From: CAZVIK01 sp964627045
GTDB taxonomy: Bacteria > Acidobacteriota > Terriglobia > Bryobacterales > Bryobacteraceae
Assembly (NCBI GenBank): GCA_964627045.1
Contig: CAZVIK010000024.1
Span: 1 to 31,685, forward strand
Length of the DNA: 31,685 nucleotides
Direction: 5' to 3'
Positions 22,294 through 29,188 of this stretch are shown here, piece after piece. The position numbers and the translations under genes are program-made. How positions within the stretch are numbered: position 1 is the stretch's first letter; the number at the start of each line of letters is the position of its first letter. The notes beneath the pieces are model-generated. The model was not told where the DNA came from. It did no database searches and saw only the letters and a program-made list of their open reading frames with translations.

Positions 22294-23505
22294 ATGAAAA
22301 AGCTCCTTTGGCTCCTGATTCCGCTGCTCGCCGCCCTGGCCGCGTGGCTCGTCTACCGCCAGCGCCACGCCCCTCCGTCCGTTGCTTTCGCCCCTGTCGC
22401 GCGCGGCACGCTGGTGAGCGCCCTTACCACCAACGGCCGCGTGGAGCCCCTGGAATGGTCTGCCGTCGTCGCCGACCGTGCGGGTCTGGTGACCGCCGTC
22501 CCGGCCGGGAAGGGCGCCCGCGTGAGCCGGCGTGACGTGCTCGTCGAACTGGCCTCCGATGAGGCCCGCGCGGACCTCGCCGCAGCCGAGGCCCGCTTGG
22601 CGCAGATTCGCGCGGAGACCCAGCTTCAGGCGCAGGGAGGCCGTTCCTCCGAATTGGCCGCCATCGATGCCGACACAGGCACTGCCCGCCTGGATCTGGA
22701 GACGGCCCGGAAAGAACAGGCCGCACTCGCGCGCCTTGTCGAAAAACAGGCCGCCACACGCCAGGAACTCACGGAAGCCGAACGGCGCGTCGAACGGCTG
22801 GAGGCGCAGAGTGCCGGCCTCGGCCAACGCCGGGCGGCGCTGGTGGACGCGTCCGACCGCGCGGCCACCCTGGCCCGCTTGCGGGAAGCCGAGACGGCGG
22901 TGGACCGCGCGCGGCTCGCGATGGACCGCCTCTCGATCCGCGCGCCCCTGGCCGGTACGTTGTACGAAACCACCGTCCGCGTGGGCGCCATGCTCAGCCC
23001 CGGCCAGGAGATCGCCAGGATCGGGCAGACCACCCGGGTACGCGTCCGCGTGTATGTGGACGAGCCGGAACTCGGGCGGGTGGCGATCGGCATGCCCGTC
23101 ACCATCACCTGGGATGCGCTCCCCGAACGCCGCTGGAAGGGAGCCGTCGAGCGCCTCCCGGTGGAGATTGCCGCGCTTGGCTCCCGGCAGGTTGGGGAGG
23201 TAGCCACGGTGATCGAGAACCCCGGCGGCGAGTTGCTCCCGGGGACCAACGTGAATGTCGAGATCCAATCCGCCGTCGCCGAGGGCGCGTTGACCATTCC
23301 CCGCGAAGCCCTCCGCCGCCACGGCGCCGACAACGGCGTGTATGTCCTGGACGGCGCGCGTGTTCGCTGGCGCAAGGTGGCGACCGGCATCTCCAGCATC
23401 ACCCGGATTCAGATATTGGACGGCCTAACCGAATCCGACTCGGTCGCACTACCCGGCGCCGCCACCCTCACCGACGGCGCGGAAGTGAGGGTGGCGGTGA
23501 GATAA
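22294..23505 (+). CDS. HlyD/RND-type periplasmic adaptor protein
   Basis: A 403-residue membrane fusion protein. One N-terminal transmembrane anchor (LLWLLIPLLAALAAWLVY) precedes a split lipoyl/barrel-sandwich domain: VVADRAGLVTAVPAGKGARV near residue 65 and its second half LSIRAPLAGTLYETTVRVGA near 215. Between them lies a long alpha-hairpin coiled coil (about 85-210, rich in Ala, Glu, Arg). A beta-barrel and membrane-proximal domain follow, ending VWRKVATG-like. Such adaptors link an inner-membrane ABC or RND pump to an outer-membrane channel. No pump or channel gene is adjacent, so its partner is elsewhere. The start is ATG 22294 after GGAAGG; a TTG directly before it is in frame. Confidence 0.88.
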   Translation: MKKLLWLLIPLLAALAAWLVYRQRHAPPSVAFAPVARGTLVSALTTNGRVEPLEWSAVVADRAGLVTAVPAGKGARVSRRDVLVELASDEARADLAAAEARLAQIRAETQLQAQGGRSSELAAIDADTGTARLDLETARKEQAALARLVEKQAATRQELTEAERRVERLEAQSAGLGQRRAALVDASDRAATLARLREAETAVDRARLAMDRLSIRAPLAGTLYETTVRVGAMLSPGQEIARIGQTTRVRVRVYVDEPELGRVAIGMPVTITWDALPERRWKGAVERLPVEIAALGSRQVGEVATVIENPGGELLPGTNVNVEIQSAVAEGALTIPREALRRHGADNGVYVLDGARVRWRKVATGISSITRIQILDGLTESDSVALPGAATLTDGAEVRVAVR

Positions 23506-23528
23506 AGAAACCGCTGGTTTAATGTCCC

Positions 23529-24050
23529 CTACAGCAACCCCCGCACCGACCGGATTAGGTTCTCGCTCGCCCAGTTCTCCGGGCCGATGTGCTTCTGCCG
23601 CACCCGCCCGCGTGAGTCGATCACATAGGTCTCCGGGAATTTGAACGTGCCGTACCGCCCGCTGATCTCGGCCGCCGGGTCGCGCGCCGTCAGGAACGCG
23701 ACTTTCGTCTTGTCCAGAAACGCCTTGTACTCGCCCGCGTCCTGATCCACGCTCACGCCCACCACCACCACACCGGAGTCCGCCAGCCGCTCGTGGAACT
23801 CGTTGAGCGACGGCAATTCCTCCACGCACGGCGGGCACCAGGTAGCCCAGAAATTCAGCACCAGCAGTTTGCCCCCGAAGTCCGAACGCGTGATGACGCG
23901 CCCGTTATCGGCCGTGATGCGGAAATCCGGAGCACGGTCGCCCACGTTCACGACCTTTTCGCGAATCCCGTCGGCGATGAAGTAGGCGAGGCCCACCAGC
24001 GCCACGGCCATTCCCAGCATTAGAATCTTGTCGGTTTTGTTCGCGCCCAT
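23529..24050 (-). CDS. TlpA/ResA-like membrane-anchored thiol-disulfide oxidoreductase
   Basis: A 173-residue protein with an N-terminal transmembrane anchor (ILMLGMAVALVGLAYFIADG) and a periplasmic thioredoxin fold. The active site is NFWATWCPPCVEELP, with WCPPC near residue 70 as in ResA and TlpA. GVSVDQD and a KFPETYVID segment carry the family cis-Pro. Members reduce disulfides in apocytochromes c or other periplasmic proteins. No cytochrome biogenesis gene is adjacent. It diverges from the pterin operon and is convergent with the adaptor gene. Confidence 0.9.
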   Translation of the reverse strand: MGANKTDKILMLGMAVALVGLAYFIADGIREKVVNVGDRAPDFRITADNGRVITRSDFGGKLLVLNFWATWCPPCVEELPSLNEFHERLADSGVVVVGVSVDQDAGEYKAFLDKTKVAFLTARDPAAEISGRYGTFKFPETYVIDSRGRVRQKHIGPENWASENLIRSVRGLL

Positions 24051-24061
24051 GCGGTGTTGTC

Positions 24062-24067
24062 TATAAT
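24062..24067 (+). promoter_or_regulatory. Perfect -10 hexamer ahead of the pterin operon
   Basis: TATAAT at 24062-24067, in the 64-base gap between the divergent TlpA-like gene and the first PTPS gene. A matching -35 is poor (TTCGCG with a 16-base spacer is the best candidate). Position suits transcription of the PTPS-PTPS-folE operon. Confidence 0.4.
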
Positions 24068-24114
24068 TCTAGAGTATCCATGCCCTCGGGCGCGGCATCC
24101 TACATAGGAGACCC

Positions 24115-24531
24115 ATGCTGATCACCCGGCGCGCCGAATTCGCCGCCTCCCACGTGTGCTGTCACCCGGACCTTAGCGACGCCGACAACTTGGCGGTCTA
24201 CGGCCCGGAGGCCAACCCCCGCGGCCACGGCCACAACTTCGTCCTCGAAGTGACCCTCGACGGCCCGCCCGACCCGCTCACCGGCATGGTCTACGACCTC
24301 AAAAAGCTCAAGGACGTCCTTCAACGCGAGATCATCGACTCCTTCGACCATCGATTTCTGAACGCCGAGACGCCGCCCTTCGATCGCATCATTCCCACCC
24401 CCGAGAACATGGCCGTCGAAATCTGGCGGCGGCTGGAGCCGGCCTTCGCCGCCGGCGCCGTGCGCCTCCACGCCGTGCGCCTCTACGAAACCGAGGACCT
24501 TTGGGTGGAGTATCGCGGAGGCGCGGAGTGA
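24115..24531 (+). CDS. PTPS/QueD-family protein with Glu at the catalytic Cys position
   Basis: A 138-residue 6-pyruvoyltetrahydropterin synthase family protein (COG0720). The zinc ligands are intact: His13 (ASH) and His38/His40 in GHGHNF. The residue aligned with the catalytic Cys is Glu32: YGPEANPRGHGH here against YGKCNNPFGHGH in the paralogue next door. Replacement of Cys by Glu is the mark of PTPS-III enzymes, reported to cleave dihydroneopterin triphosphate to 6-hydroxymethyl-dihydropterin and so bypass FolB in folate synthesis. The remaining family sites are visible (DSFDHRFLN, PTPENMA, RLYETEDLWVEY). AGGAG precedes ATG 24115. Its TGA shares a base with the next ATG. Assignment as PTPS-III is inference from the one swap. 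Confidence 0.85.
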   Translation: MLITRRAEFAASHVCCHPDLSDADNLAVYGPEANPRGHGHNFVLEVTLDGPPDPLTGMVYDLKKLKDVLQREIIDSFDHRFLNAETPPFDRIIPTPENMAVEIWRRLEPAFAAGAVRLHAVRLYETEDLWVEYRGGAE

Positions 24532-24986
24532 TGCGGCTCGGACGGCGATACCGTTTCTCGGCGGCGCACCGGCTCGACTCCCCCGCCCTGGGCGTCGAGC
24601 AGAACGCCGCCGTCTACGGCAAGTGCAACAACCCGTTTGGCCACGGCCACGACTACGCTCTCGAGATCGCCCTGGACGGTCCCCTGGACGTCTCCACCGG
24701 CCGCGTAGCGGATCGTGCCGCGCTCGACCACCTGGTGGAATCCGCCGTTCTCTCCCGCCTGCGGCACGCCGACCTGAACACCGACGCGCGGGACTTCGCC
24801 GGCGCGGTTCCCACCACCGAGAACCTGGCCGAGGGCATCTGGCGCGCCCTGCGCGATCGCTGGAGCGAAGCCTTCCCCGGCGGTTCGCCCGCCCTGGCCG
24901 CCGTGCGCCTCCACGAAACCCGACGCAACACCATCGAAGTTCAAGTTCCCAAAGGAAGTGAGGCCACACAGTGCCCAGCGTCATGA
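24531..24986 (+). CDS. 6-pyruvoyltetrahydropterin synthase family protein (Cys type)
   Basis: A 151-residue PTPS family protein with a canonical active site: His13, His38 and His40 for zinc, catalytic Cys32 in KCNNPFGHGH, RHADLN and a PTTENLAEGIW segment. RLHETRRNTIEV near the C-terminus holds the conserved Glu. The family converts dihydroneopterin triphosphate to 6-pyruvoyltetrahydropterin, or (as QueD) to carboxytetrahydropterin for queuosine and 7-deazaguanine. The long CNNP-x-GHGH spacing is more like the eukaryote-type PTPS than short QueD. The start ATG 24531 overlaps the preceding stop (TGATG), and the end overlaps the folE start. Choice between biopterin and queuosine roles stays open; no queC or queE is adjacent. 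Confidence 0.87.
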   Translation: MRLGRRYRFSAAHRLDSPALGVEQNAAVYGKCNNPFGHGHDYALEIALDGPLDVSTGRVADRAALDHLVESAVLSRLRHADLNTDARDFAGAVPTTENLAEGIWRALRDRWSEAFPGGSPALAAVRLHETRRNTIEVQVPKGSEATQCPAS

Positions 24987-25567
24987 AGCCGCGCCGCCGC
25001 CCGGCGTCCATCGCCAAAGAATTCGACAAGATCCTCCGGGCAATCGGGGAGGACCCCGCCCGCGAGGGCCTGCTGAAGACCCCGTCGCGCGCCGCCGATG
25101 CCTTGGATTTTCTCACCAGCGGCTACCGCACCAAGTTGAAAGACGTCCTGAACGGCGCCCTGTTCACCGTGAAGTACGACGAAATGGTGATCGTCAAGGA
25201 CATCGAGTTCTTCAGCCTGTGCGAGCACCACATGCTGCCTTTCTTCGGCAAGATCCACGTAGCCTATATCCCGCGCGACAAGGTCGTCGGGTTGAGCAAG
25301 GTCCCGCGCATCGTGGACATGTTCGCGCGCCGTTTGCAGGTCCAGGAGAGGCTCACCCAGCAAATCGCCCAGTGCGTCGAGGAGGCCATTGATCCGCTCG
25401 GGGTGGGCGTCATCGCCGAAGCCCGCCACCTGTGCATGATGATGCGCGGCGTCGAAAAGCAGCACTCCGGCGCGGTCACCAGCGCCATGCTGGGCGCTTT
25501 CCGCAGCCACAAGGAGACCCGCGACGAGTTCCTCTCCCTGGTCAGCCACACCTCGCTCGGATTCTAG
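24971..25567 (+). CDS. folE: GTP cyclohydrolase I
   Basis: Opens GTP to 7,8-dihydroneopterin triphosphate, the common precursor of folate, biopterin and queuosine. It is 198 residues from GTG 24971 (AAAGGAAGTGAGG upstream) or 194 from ATG 24983. Zinc ligands are present in FSLCEHHMLPFFG (Cys and His, near residue 85) and in CMMMRGVEKQHS (Cys, near 155). The substrate loop is FGKIHVAYIPRDKVVGLSK, followed by RRLQVQERLTQQIA. This is the canonical zinc type I-A enzyme. It overlaps the end of the second PTPS gene by 16 bases, so the product of this gene is the substrate of the two enzymes coded upstream. Confidence 0.97.
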   Translation: MPSVMKPRRRPASIAKEFDKILRAIGEDPAREGLLKTPSRAADALDFLTSGYRTKLKDVLNGALFTVKYDEMVIVKDIEFFSLCEHHMLPFFGKIHVAYIPRDKVVGLSKVPRIVDMFARRLQVQERLTQQIAQCVEEAIDPLGVGVIAEARHLCMMMRGVEKQHSGAVTSAMLGAFRSHKETRDEFLSLVSHTSLGF

Positions 25568-25605
25568 GTCCGGCGGGCGGGCGCGCGTGTTAGGATGAGG
25601 GTTCC

Positions 25606-25968
25606 ATGGCCCGGAATTATCGCCATTTCCGCGCGGGACCGGACCCCTGGGGCCGCGTCTGGCAGGTGGACCTCATGTGGCTCCAAACCGCCATCGCTAT
25701 CCGGCACAGCGACTCGATCGACGTGAAGTTCCTCGTCTCGGCCGGAGACGTACGCGAAGAGAAGGTCGTCTCTCTCCGCCACCCCGCTCTGCTGGCGCTC
25801 TCAGCGGCGCTCAGCCGGCCGCTCACCGACCCCTGGTGCCTGGCATTGGCCGCGCAACACCTCATCCACATGATCGAAACCGGCGACGACATGGAAAAGG
25901 CGCTGGTCACCGTTCCGGATGCCGCCCTGGAGCGCTACGCCCGCCAAACGGAGGCCGCTCCCGCGTGA
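25606..25968 (+). CDS. Conserved protein of unknown function coupled to pduS
   Basis: A 120-residue soluble protein that I do not recognise. It begins MARNYRHFRAGPDPWGRVW and contains a two-strand segment (VDLMWLQTAIAIRHSDSID, VKFLVSAGD), a basic loop REEKVVSLRHPALLALS and a helical C-terminal half. There is no signal peptide, cysteine motif or membrane helix. A second start could lie upstream but ATG 25606 has GATGAGGG nearby. Its TGA overlaps the GTG of pduS (GTGA), so it is made together with the microcompartment electron-transfer proteins; the role is otherwise unknown. Confidence 0.7.
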   Translation: MARNYRHFRAGPDPWGRVWQVDLMWLQTAIAIRHSDSIDVKFLVSAGDVREEKVVSLRHPALLALSAALSRPLTDPWCLALAAQHLIHMIETGDDMEKALVTVPDAALERYARQTEAAPA

Positions 25969-27278
25969 CCCTCGACCGGAAGCTCCGCGAGCACGGCGTA
26001 GTGGGCGCCGGCGGGGCCGGGTTCCCCACTGCGGTGAAGGCCGCAGCCGAAGTCGAGTGCGTCCTGGCTAACGGCGCAGAGTGCGAGCCGCTCCTTCACA
26101 AAGACGTGGAGCTGATGAAACGCTTCCCGGCCCAGGTGGTGTCCGGGTTGCGCCTCATGGCCGAGTCCACCAAGGCCACCCGCGCGCTGTTCGGATTGAA
26201 AGAAAAGAACGCCGAGGCCGTCACCGCCGTGCGCCCGCACCTGGCCGCCGCCAGGAGCGAACTGGTTCTGCTCGGGGATTTCTACCCCTCCGGCGACGAG
26301 TACGAACTGGTCTATGCCGCCACCGGTCGTCTGATCCCCCCAGCGGGCATCCCCCTGAATGTGGGCTGCGTGGTCAACAACGTCGAAACCCTTTACAACG
26401 TCGCCGAAGCCGAGGCCGGCCGCCCGGTCACGCACAAGTTCCTCTCCGTCGCCGGAGCGGTGAGTGAACCGAAGACGCTGCGCGTCCCCGTTGGGACTTC
26501 GTTCCGGGACCTGGTTGAGCTGGCCGGCGGCGCCACCGCGCCCCGCGTCGGCCTCTTCGTCAGCGGAATCATGATGGGGCGCCTCAGTTTCGACCTGGAC
26601 GAACCCGTCACCAAGACCACCGCCGGTCTGATCGTCCTCCCGCGCGATCATTACCTCATCCAGCGCAAGGAGCGGCCCGCCGAAGCGATGCACCGCATCG
26701 GCAAGTCCGCCTGCGACCAGTGCAGCTACTGTACCGAGTTCTGCCCGCGCTACCTGCTCGGCTACGAAGTCCAGCCGCACAAGGTGATGCGCAGCCTGGG
26801 CTTCTCGCTGGCGGGCGCGGAGCGTTGGAACCAGTGGGCCGAACTGTGCTGCGCCTGCGGCCTGTGCACGCTCTACAGCTGTCCCGAGGATCTCTTCCCG
26901 AAGGAGGCCTGCGACCGTTCGCGCCGCGACATGCACGCCGCCGGCGTCAAGTTCACTCAGCACAGGCCGGTGGCTGTTCATCCCATGAAGGAAAGCCGCC
27001 GCGTGCCGCTGGCGCAGCTTCGCCGCCGGTTGAGGGTCGAGGTCTACGACTCCGGGACGCCCTTGGACGACGCCGCGCACGCCCCCTCGCGCGTGCGCAT
27101 CCTGCTCTCTCAGCACGTGGGAAGGCCCGCCGCACCCGCAGTGAAGAAAGGGGACCGGGTCGAATGCGGCGCCGTCGTCGGCCGCGTCGCGGAGCCGGAG
27201 TTGGGCGCCAACGTGCACGCCAGCATCGGAGGGACGGTGGCCGACGTCACCGCCGGGTACGTGGAGGTCGAAGCGTAG
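25965..27278 (+). CDS. pduS: PduS-like flavin/iron-sulfur electron-transfer protein (RnfC family)
   Basis: A 437-residue RnfC/NuoF-like protein matching PduS, which in propanediol microcompartments reduces cobalamin or passes electrons across the shell through PduT. The nucleotide/flavin part starts VVGAGGAGFPTAVK near residue 12 and includes NGAECEPLLHKD. The SLBB-type region follows (LSVAGAVSEPKTLRVPVGTS). Two cluster motifs are intact: Cys250, Cys253, Cys256, Cys260 (CDQCSYCTEFCP) and Cys295/296, Cys298, Cys301, Cys306 (CCACGLCTLYSCPEDLFP). A biotinyl-lipoyl-like C-terminal domain follows (KKGDRVECGAVVGRV). The start is GTG 25965, coupled to the unknown gene before it; pduT starts four bases after its stop. 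Confidence 0.9.
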   Translation: MTLDRKLREHGVVGAGGAGFPTAVKAAAEVECVLANGAECEPLLHKDVELMKRFPAQVVSGLRLMAESTKATRALFGLKEKNAEAVTAVRPHLAAARSELVLLGDFYPSGDEYELVYAATGRLIPPAGIPLNVGCVVNNVETLYNVAEAEAGRPVTHKFLSVAGAVSEPKTLRVPVGTSFRDLVELAGGATAPRVGLFVSGIMMGRLSFDLDEPVTKTTAGLIVLPRDHYLIQRKERPAEAMHRIGKSACDQCSYCTEFCPRYLLGYEVQPHKVMRSLGFSLAGAERWNQWAELCCACGLCTLYSCPEDLFPKEACDRSRRDMHAAGVKFTQHRPVAVHPMKESRRVPLAQLRRRLRVEVYDSGTPLDDAAHAPSRVRILLSQHVGRPAAPAVKKGDRVECGAVVGRVAEPELGANVHASIGGTVADVTAGYVEVEA

Positions 27279-27282
27279 AGAT

Positions 27283-27834
27283 ATGGCTGGGAACTCCATT
27301 GGTCTCGTCGAACTGGGCAGCATCGCGGCGGGTTTAGAAGTCGCCGACGCCATGCTGAAGACCGCCGATGTCGCGCTGCTGCTGGCGCGGACCATCTGCT
27401 CGGGCAAGTACATGGTGCTGGTACGCGGCGACGTGGCCGCCGTGCAATCCAGCGTTGCCGCTGGCGCGCAGGCGGGCGGCTTCTCTGTGATCGACACCTT
27501 CGTCATCCCGAACGTCCACGAATCGGTCTTCCCAGCCATCGGCGGCTCCGTGAAGGTCGAACGCCTGGAAGCCCTGGGCATCCTGGAGGCCTTCTCGGTC
27601 GCGTCGCTGATCGAGGGCGCCGATGCCGCCGCCAAGTCGGCCAATGTGCAACTCATCGAGATCCGCCTGGCGATGGCCCTCGGCGGAAAAGCGTTCGTTG
27701 CCCTCACCGGAAGCGTCTCGGCGGTTCGCAGCGCGGTCGAGGCCGGCGCCCGTTCCATCGCCGCCAAGGGCCTACTGGTGAACAAAGTCGTTATCGCCAA
27801 CCCCCGCCCCGAGTTGCTGGGCGACACAATCTGA
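27283..27834 (+). CDS. pduT: PduT-like tandem BMC-domain shell protein
   Basis: A 183-residue microcompartment shell protein with two BMC domains: residues 4-90 (SIGLVELGSIAAGLEVADAM) and 95-180 (EALGILEAFSVASLIEGADA). Such proteins form trimers that look like hexamers and sit in the shell. Cys39 in ARTICSGKYMVLVRGDV lies at the position where PduT trimers hold a central [4Fe-4S] cluster, so this is a redox-active pore tile and not a plain shell protein. Its length matches PduT. It directly follows pduS, with which it would form an electron path through the shell. No hexameric or pentameric shell gene is seen in the window. Confidence 0.92.
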   Translation: MAGNSIGLVELGSIAAGLEVADAMLKTADVALLLARTICSGKYMVLVRGDVAAVQSSVAAGAQAGGFSVIDTFVIPNVHESVFPAIGGSVKVERLEALGILEAFSVASLIEGADAAAKSANVQLIEIRLAMALGGKAFVALTGSVSAVRSAVEAGARSIAAKGLLVNKVVIANPRPELLGDTI

Positions 27835-27885
27835 AACCCCCGCCGGTGTCCCGCCGGGTCCCTTCCGGAGTGAGCTAAAAAGTAG

Positions 27886-27914
27886 TTGGCAAATTCCGCC
27901 GATTTTCGTATAAA
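27886..27914 (+). promoter_or_regulatory. Sigma-70-type promoter for the LysW-like gene
   Basis: TTGGCA (27886-27891), 17-base spacer, TATAAA (27909-27914). The start of transcription is expected near 27921, giving a 5' leader of about 22 bases that contains the GGAGGAG ribosome site. The AT-rich block stands out from its surroundings. Confidence 0.7.
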
Positions 27915-27943
27915 GATGGATGCAGGCTGTTGGAGGAGACTTG

Positions 27944-28150
27944 ATGGTGACCTGTCCGGATTGCGACGCCCAGATCGATGTCGAAGAAGAAGAACTGGAC
28001 GAAGGCGACCTGATCACGTGCGATGAGTGCGGCGCGGAGTTGCGCGTATTGGGTCTGGATCCGCTCGAGTTGGAGTCCACCGAAGACGACGAAGAGGAAA
28101 CCCTCGACCCGGACGAAGACGAGGACGAGGGCGGCAATCACTGGCACTAG
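27944..28150 (+). CDS. LysW-like zinc-ribbon protein with acidic tail
   Basis: A 68-residue, very acidic protein. Two CxxC pairs (Cys4/Cys7 in VTCPDCDAQ and Cys26/Cys29 in ITCDECGAEL) make a small zinc ribbon, followed by LRVLGLDPLELE. This is the layout of LysW/ArgW, the carrier that holds the amino group of aminoadipate or glutamate during lysine or arginine synthesis. True LysW ends in EDWGE, whose Glu carries the substrate. Here the tail is a run of Asp/Glu ending GGNHWH, so the carrier function is uncertain. ATG 27944 is chosen because of GGAGGAG at 27932-27938. No lysX or argX gene is adjacent. It could also be a general zinc-ribbon protein. Confidence 0.7.
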   Translation: MVTCPDCDAQIDVEEEELDEGDLITCDECGAELRVLGLDPLELESTEDDEEETLDPDEDEDEGGNHWH

Positions 28151-28208
28151 CCCGCCCGGACGCGCGAGCTATACTGGGAGCGTAATCGCGCGTCCCAGAC
28201 GAGGTCTC

Positions 28209-28577
28209 ATGAGAACCTTTGCGAGCATCCTGGTGGTCGTGTTGGCCCTCATCGTGGCCTCCCCTTCGCCCGCTTCCGCCCAGAGGAACCGGGGCGAAGA
28301 CCAAAACGTGCGCTCCATCGAAGGCGTCGTCGAGGACCCCCTCGGGAACCCGGTGGAAGGCGCCGTCGTTCAATTAAAAAATACTAAGAGCCTTCAGGTG
28401 CGCTCATTCATCTCACAGAGGGAGGGCGCATACTACTTCCACGGCCTGAGCCTGGACGTAGAATACGAGATCAAGGCCGAGTTCAAAGACCTCTCCAGTT
28501 CCGTGCGCCGGTTGACGATTTTTGACACCCGTAAAAAGGCGATCATAAACCTGCGACTGGAATCACCAAGAAAATAG
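28209..28577 (+). CDS. Secreted carboxypeptidase-regulatory-like domain protein
   Basis: A 122-residue exported protein. The signal peptide is LASILVV-type (FASILVVVLALIVASPSPAS, cut after ASA-Q). The mature part is one carboxypeptidase regulatory-like (transthyretin-fold) domain: SIEGVVEDPLGNPVEGAVVQ, then REGAYYFHGLSLDVEYEIKA and a last strand IINLRLE. Acidobacteria carry many such domains, often at the start of TonB-dependent receptors; here it stands alone. Function unknown, perhaps surface or sugar binding. TATACT at 28170-28175 is a plausible -10. Start ATG 28209. Confidence 0.8.
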   Translation: MRTFASILVVVLALIVASPSPASAQRNRGEDQNVRSIEGVVEDPLGNPVEGAVVQLKNTKSLQVRSFISQREGAYYFHGLSLDVEYEIKAEFKDLSSSVRRLTIFDTRKKAIINLRLESPRK

Positions 28578-28609
28578 CCGCGTTCCGCGCGGATCTGGGA
28601 GGAAGTACC

Positions 28610-29188
28610 ATGCAGCGTTTACTGTCACTGGGACTGGCAGTGTTCGCGGCCACCCTAGCCTTCGGCCAGGATTTCCGGCTGGGCGCACAGGTGGCCGATT
28701 TCAACCTTCAAAACGTTCAGGGGAACTCCGTCGCCTTCTCGGCCCTGAAGGGCGACGTGACCGTGTTGATGTTCGTCGCCACGCAGTGCCCCGTCTCCAA
28801 CGCCTATAACGAACGGATGCAGGCGCTTTACGCCGACTATAGCTCGCGAGGCGTGCGCTTCATCGGCATCAATTCGAACGGTACCGAGCCAGCCGCCGAA
28901 GTGGCCTCGCACCGTGCCTCCAACGGCTTCGGTTTTGAAGTGTACAAGGACGCCGGCAATGTCGTCGCCGACCGCTTCGGCGCACAGGTGACGCCGGAAA
29001 CCTTCGTCATCGACCGCAACGGGTTCATTCTTTATCACGGCTCCATCGACGATTCGCAGAATCCAGCCAACATCAAGAGCCAGAATCTGAGACTGGCGCT
29101 GGACGCGGTGCTGGCAGGCCGGCCCGTGGAGAAGGCCCAGACCAAGGCTTTCGGCTGCACCATCAAACGGGCGAAACGGGCGTCGTGA
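28610..29188 (+). CDS. Exported redoxin (AhpC/TSA-type thioredoxin fold)
   Basis: A 192-residue protein with a signal peptide (LLSLGLAVFAATLAFG-Q) and a peroxiredoxin-like thioredoxin fold. The active region reads MFVATQCPVSNAYNERM. A single Cys stands where peroxiredoxins have the peroxidatic Cys, but followed by PVSNAY, as in a poorly studied redoxin group. TPETFVIDRNG supplies the cis-Pro strand. A second Cys near the C-terminus (AFGCTIKR) could serve as resolving residue. GGGAGGAAG precedes ATG 28610. The stop overlaps the GTG of the next thioredoxin gene (GTGA), so the two exported proteins form a coupled pair and may be redox partners. Confidence 0.85.
   Translation: MQRLLSLGLAVFAATLAFGQDFRLGAQVADFNLQNVQGNSVAFSALKGDVTVLMFVATQCPVSNAYNERMQALYADYSSRGVRFIGINSNGTEPAAEVASHRASNGFGFEVYKDAGNVVADRFGAQVTPETFVIDRNGFILYHGSIDDSQNPANIKSQNLRLALDAVLAGRPVEKAQTKAFGCTIKRAKRAS

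Noticed and set aside
24051..24114. preQ1 or tetrahydrofolate riboswitch ahead of the pterin operon
   Set aside because: The leader is too short and holds only a minor hairpin (24080-24098); no conserved riboswitch core is present.
25935..27827. 630-residue open frame on the minus strand opposite pduS and pduT
   Set aside because: Antisense shadow of two well-supported genes, with low-complexity composition.
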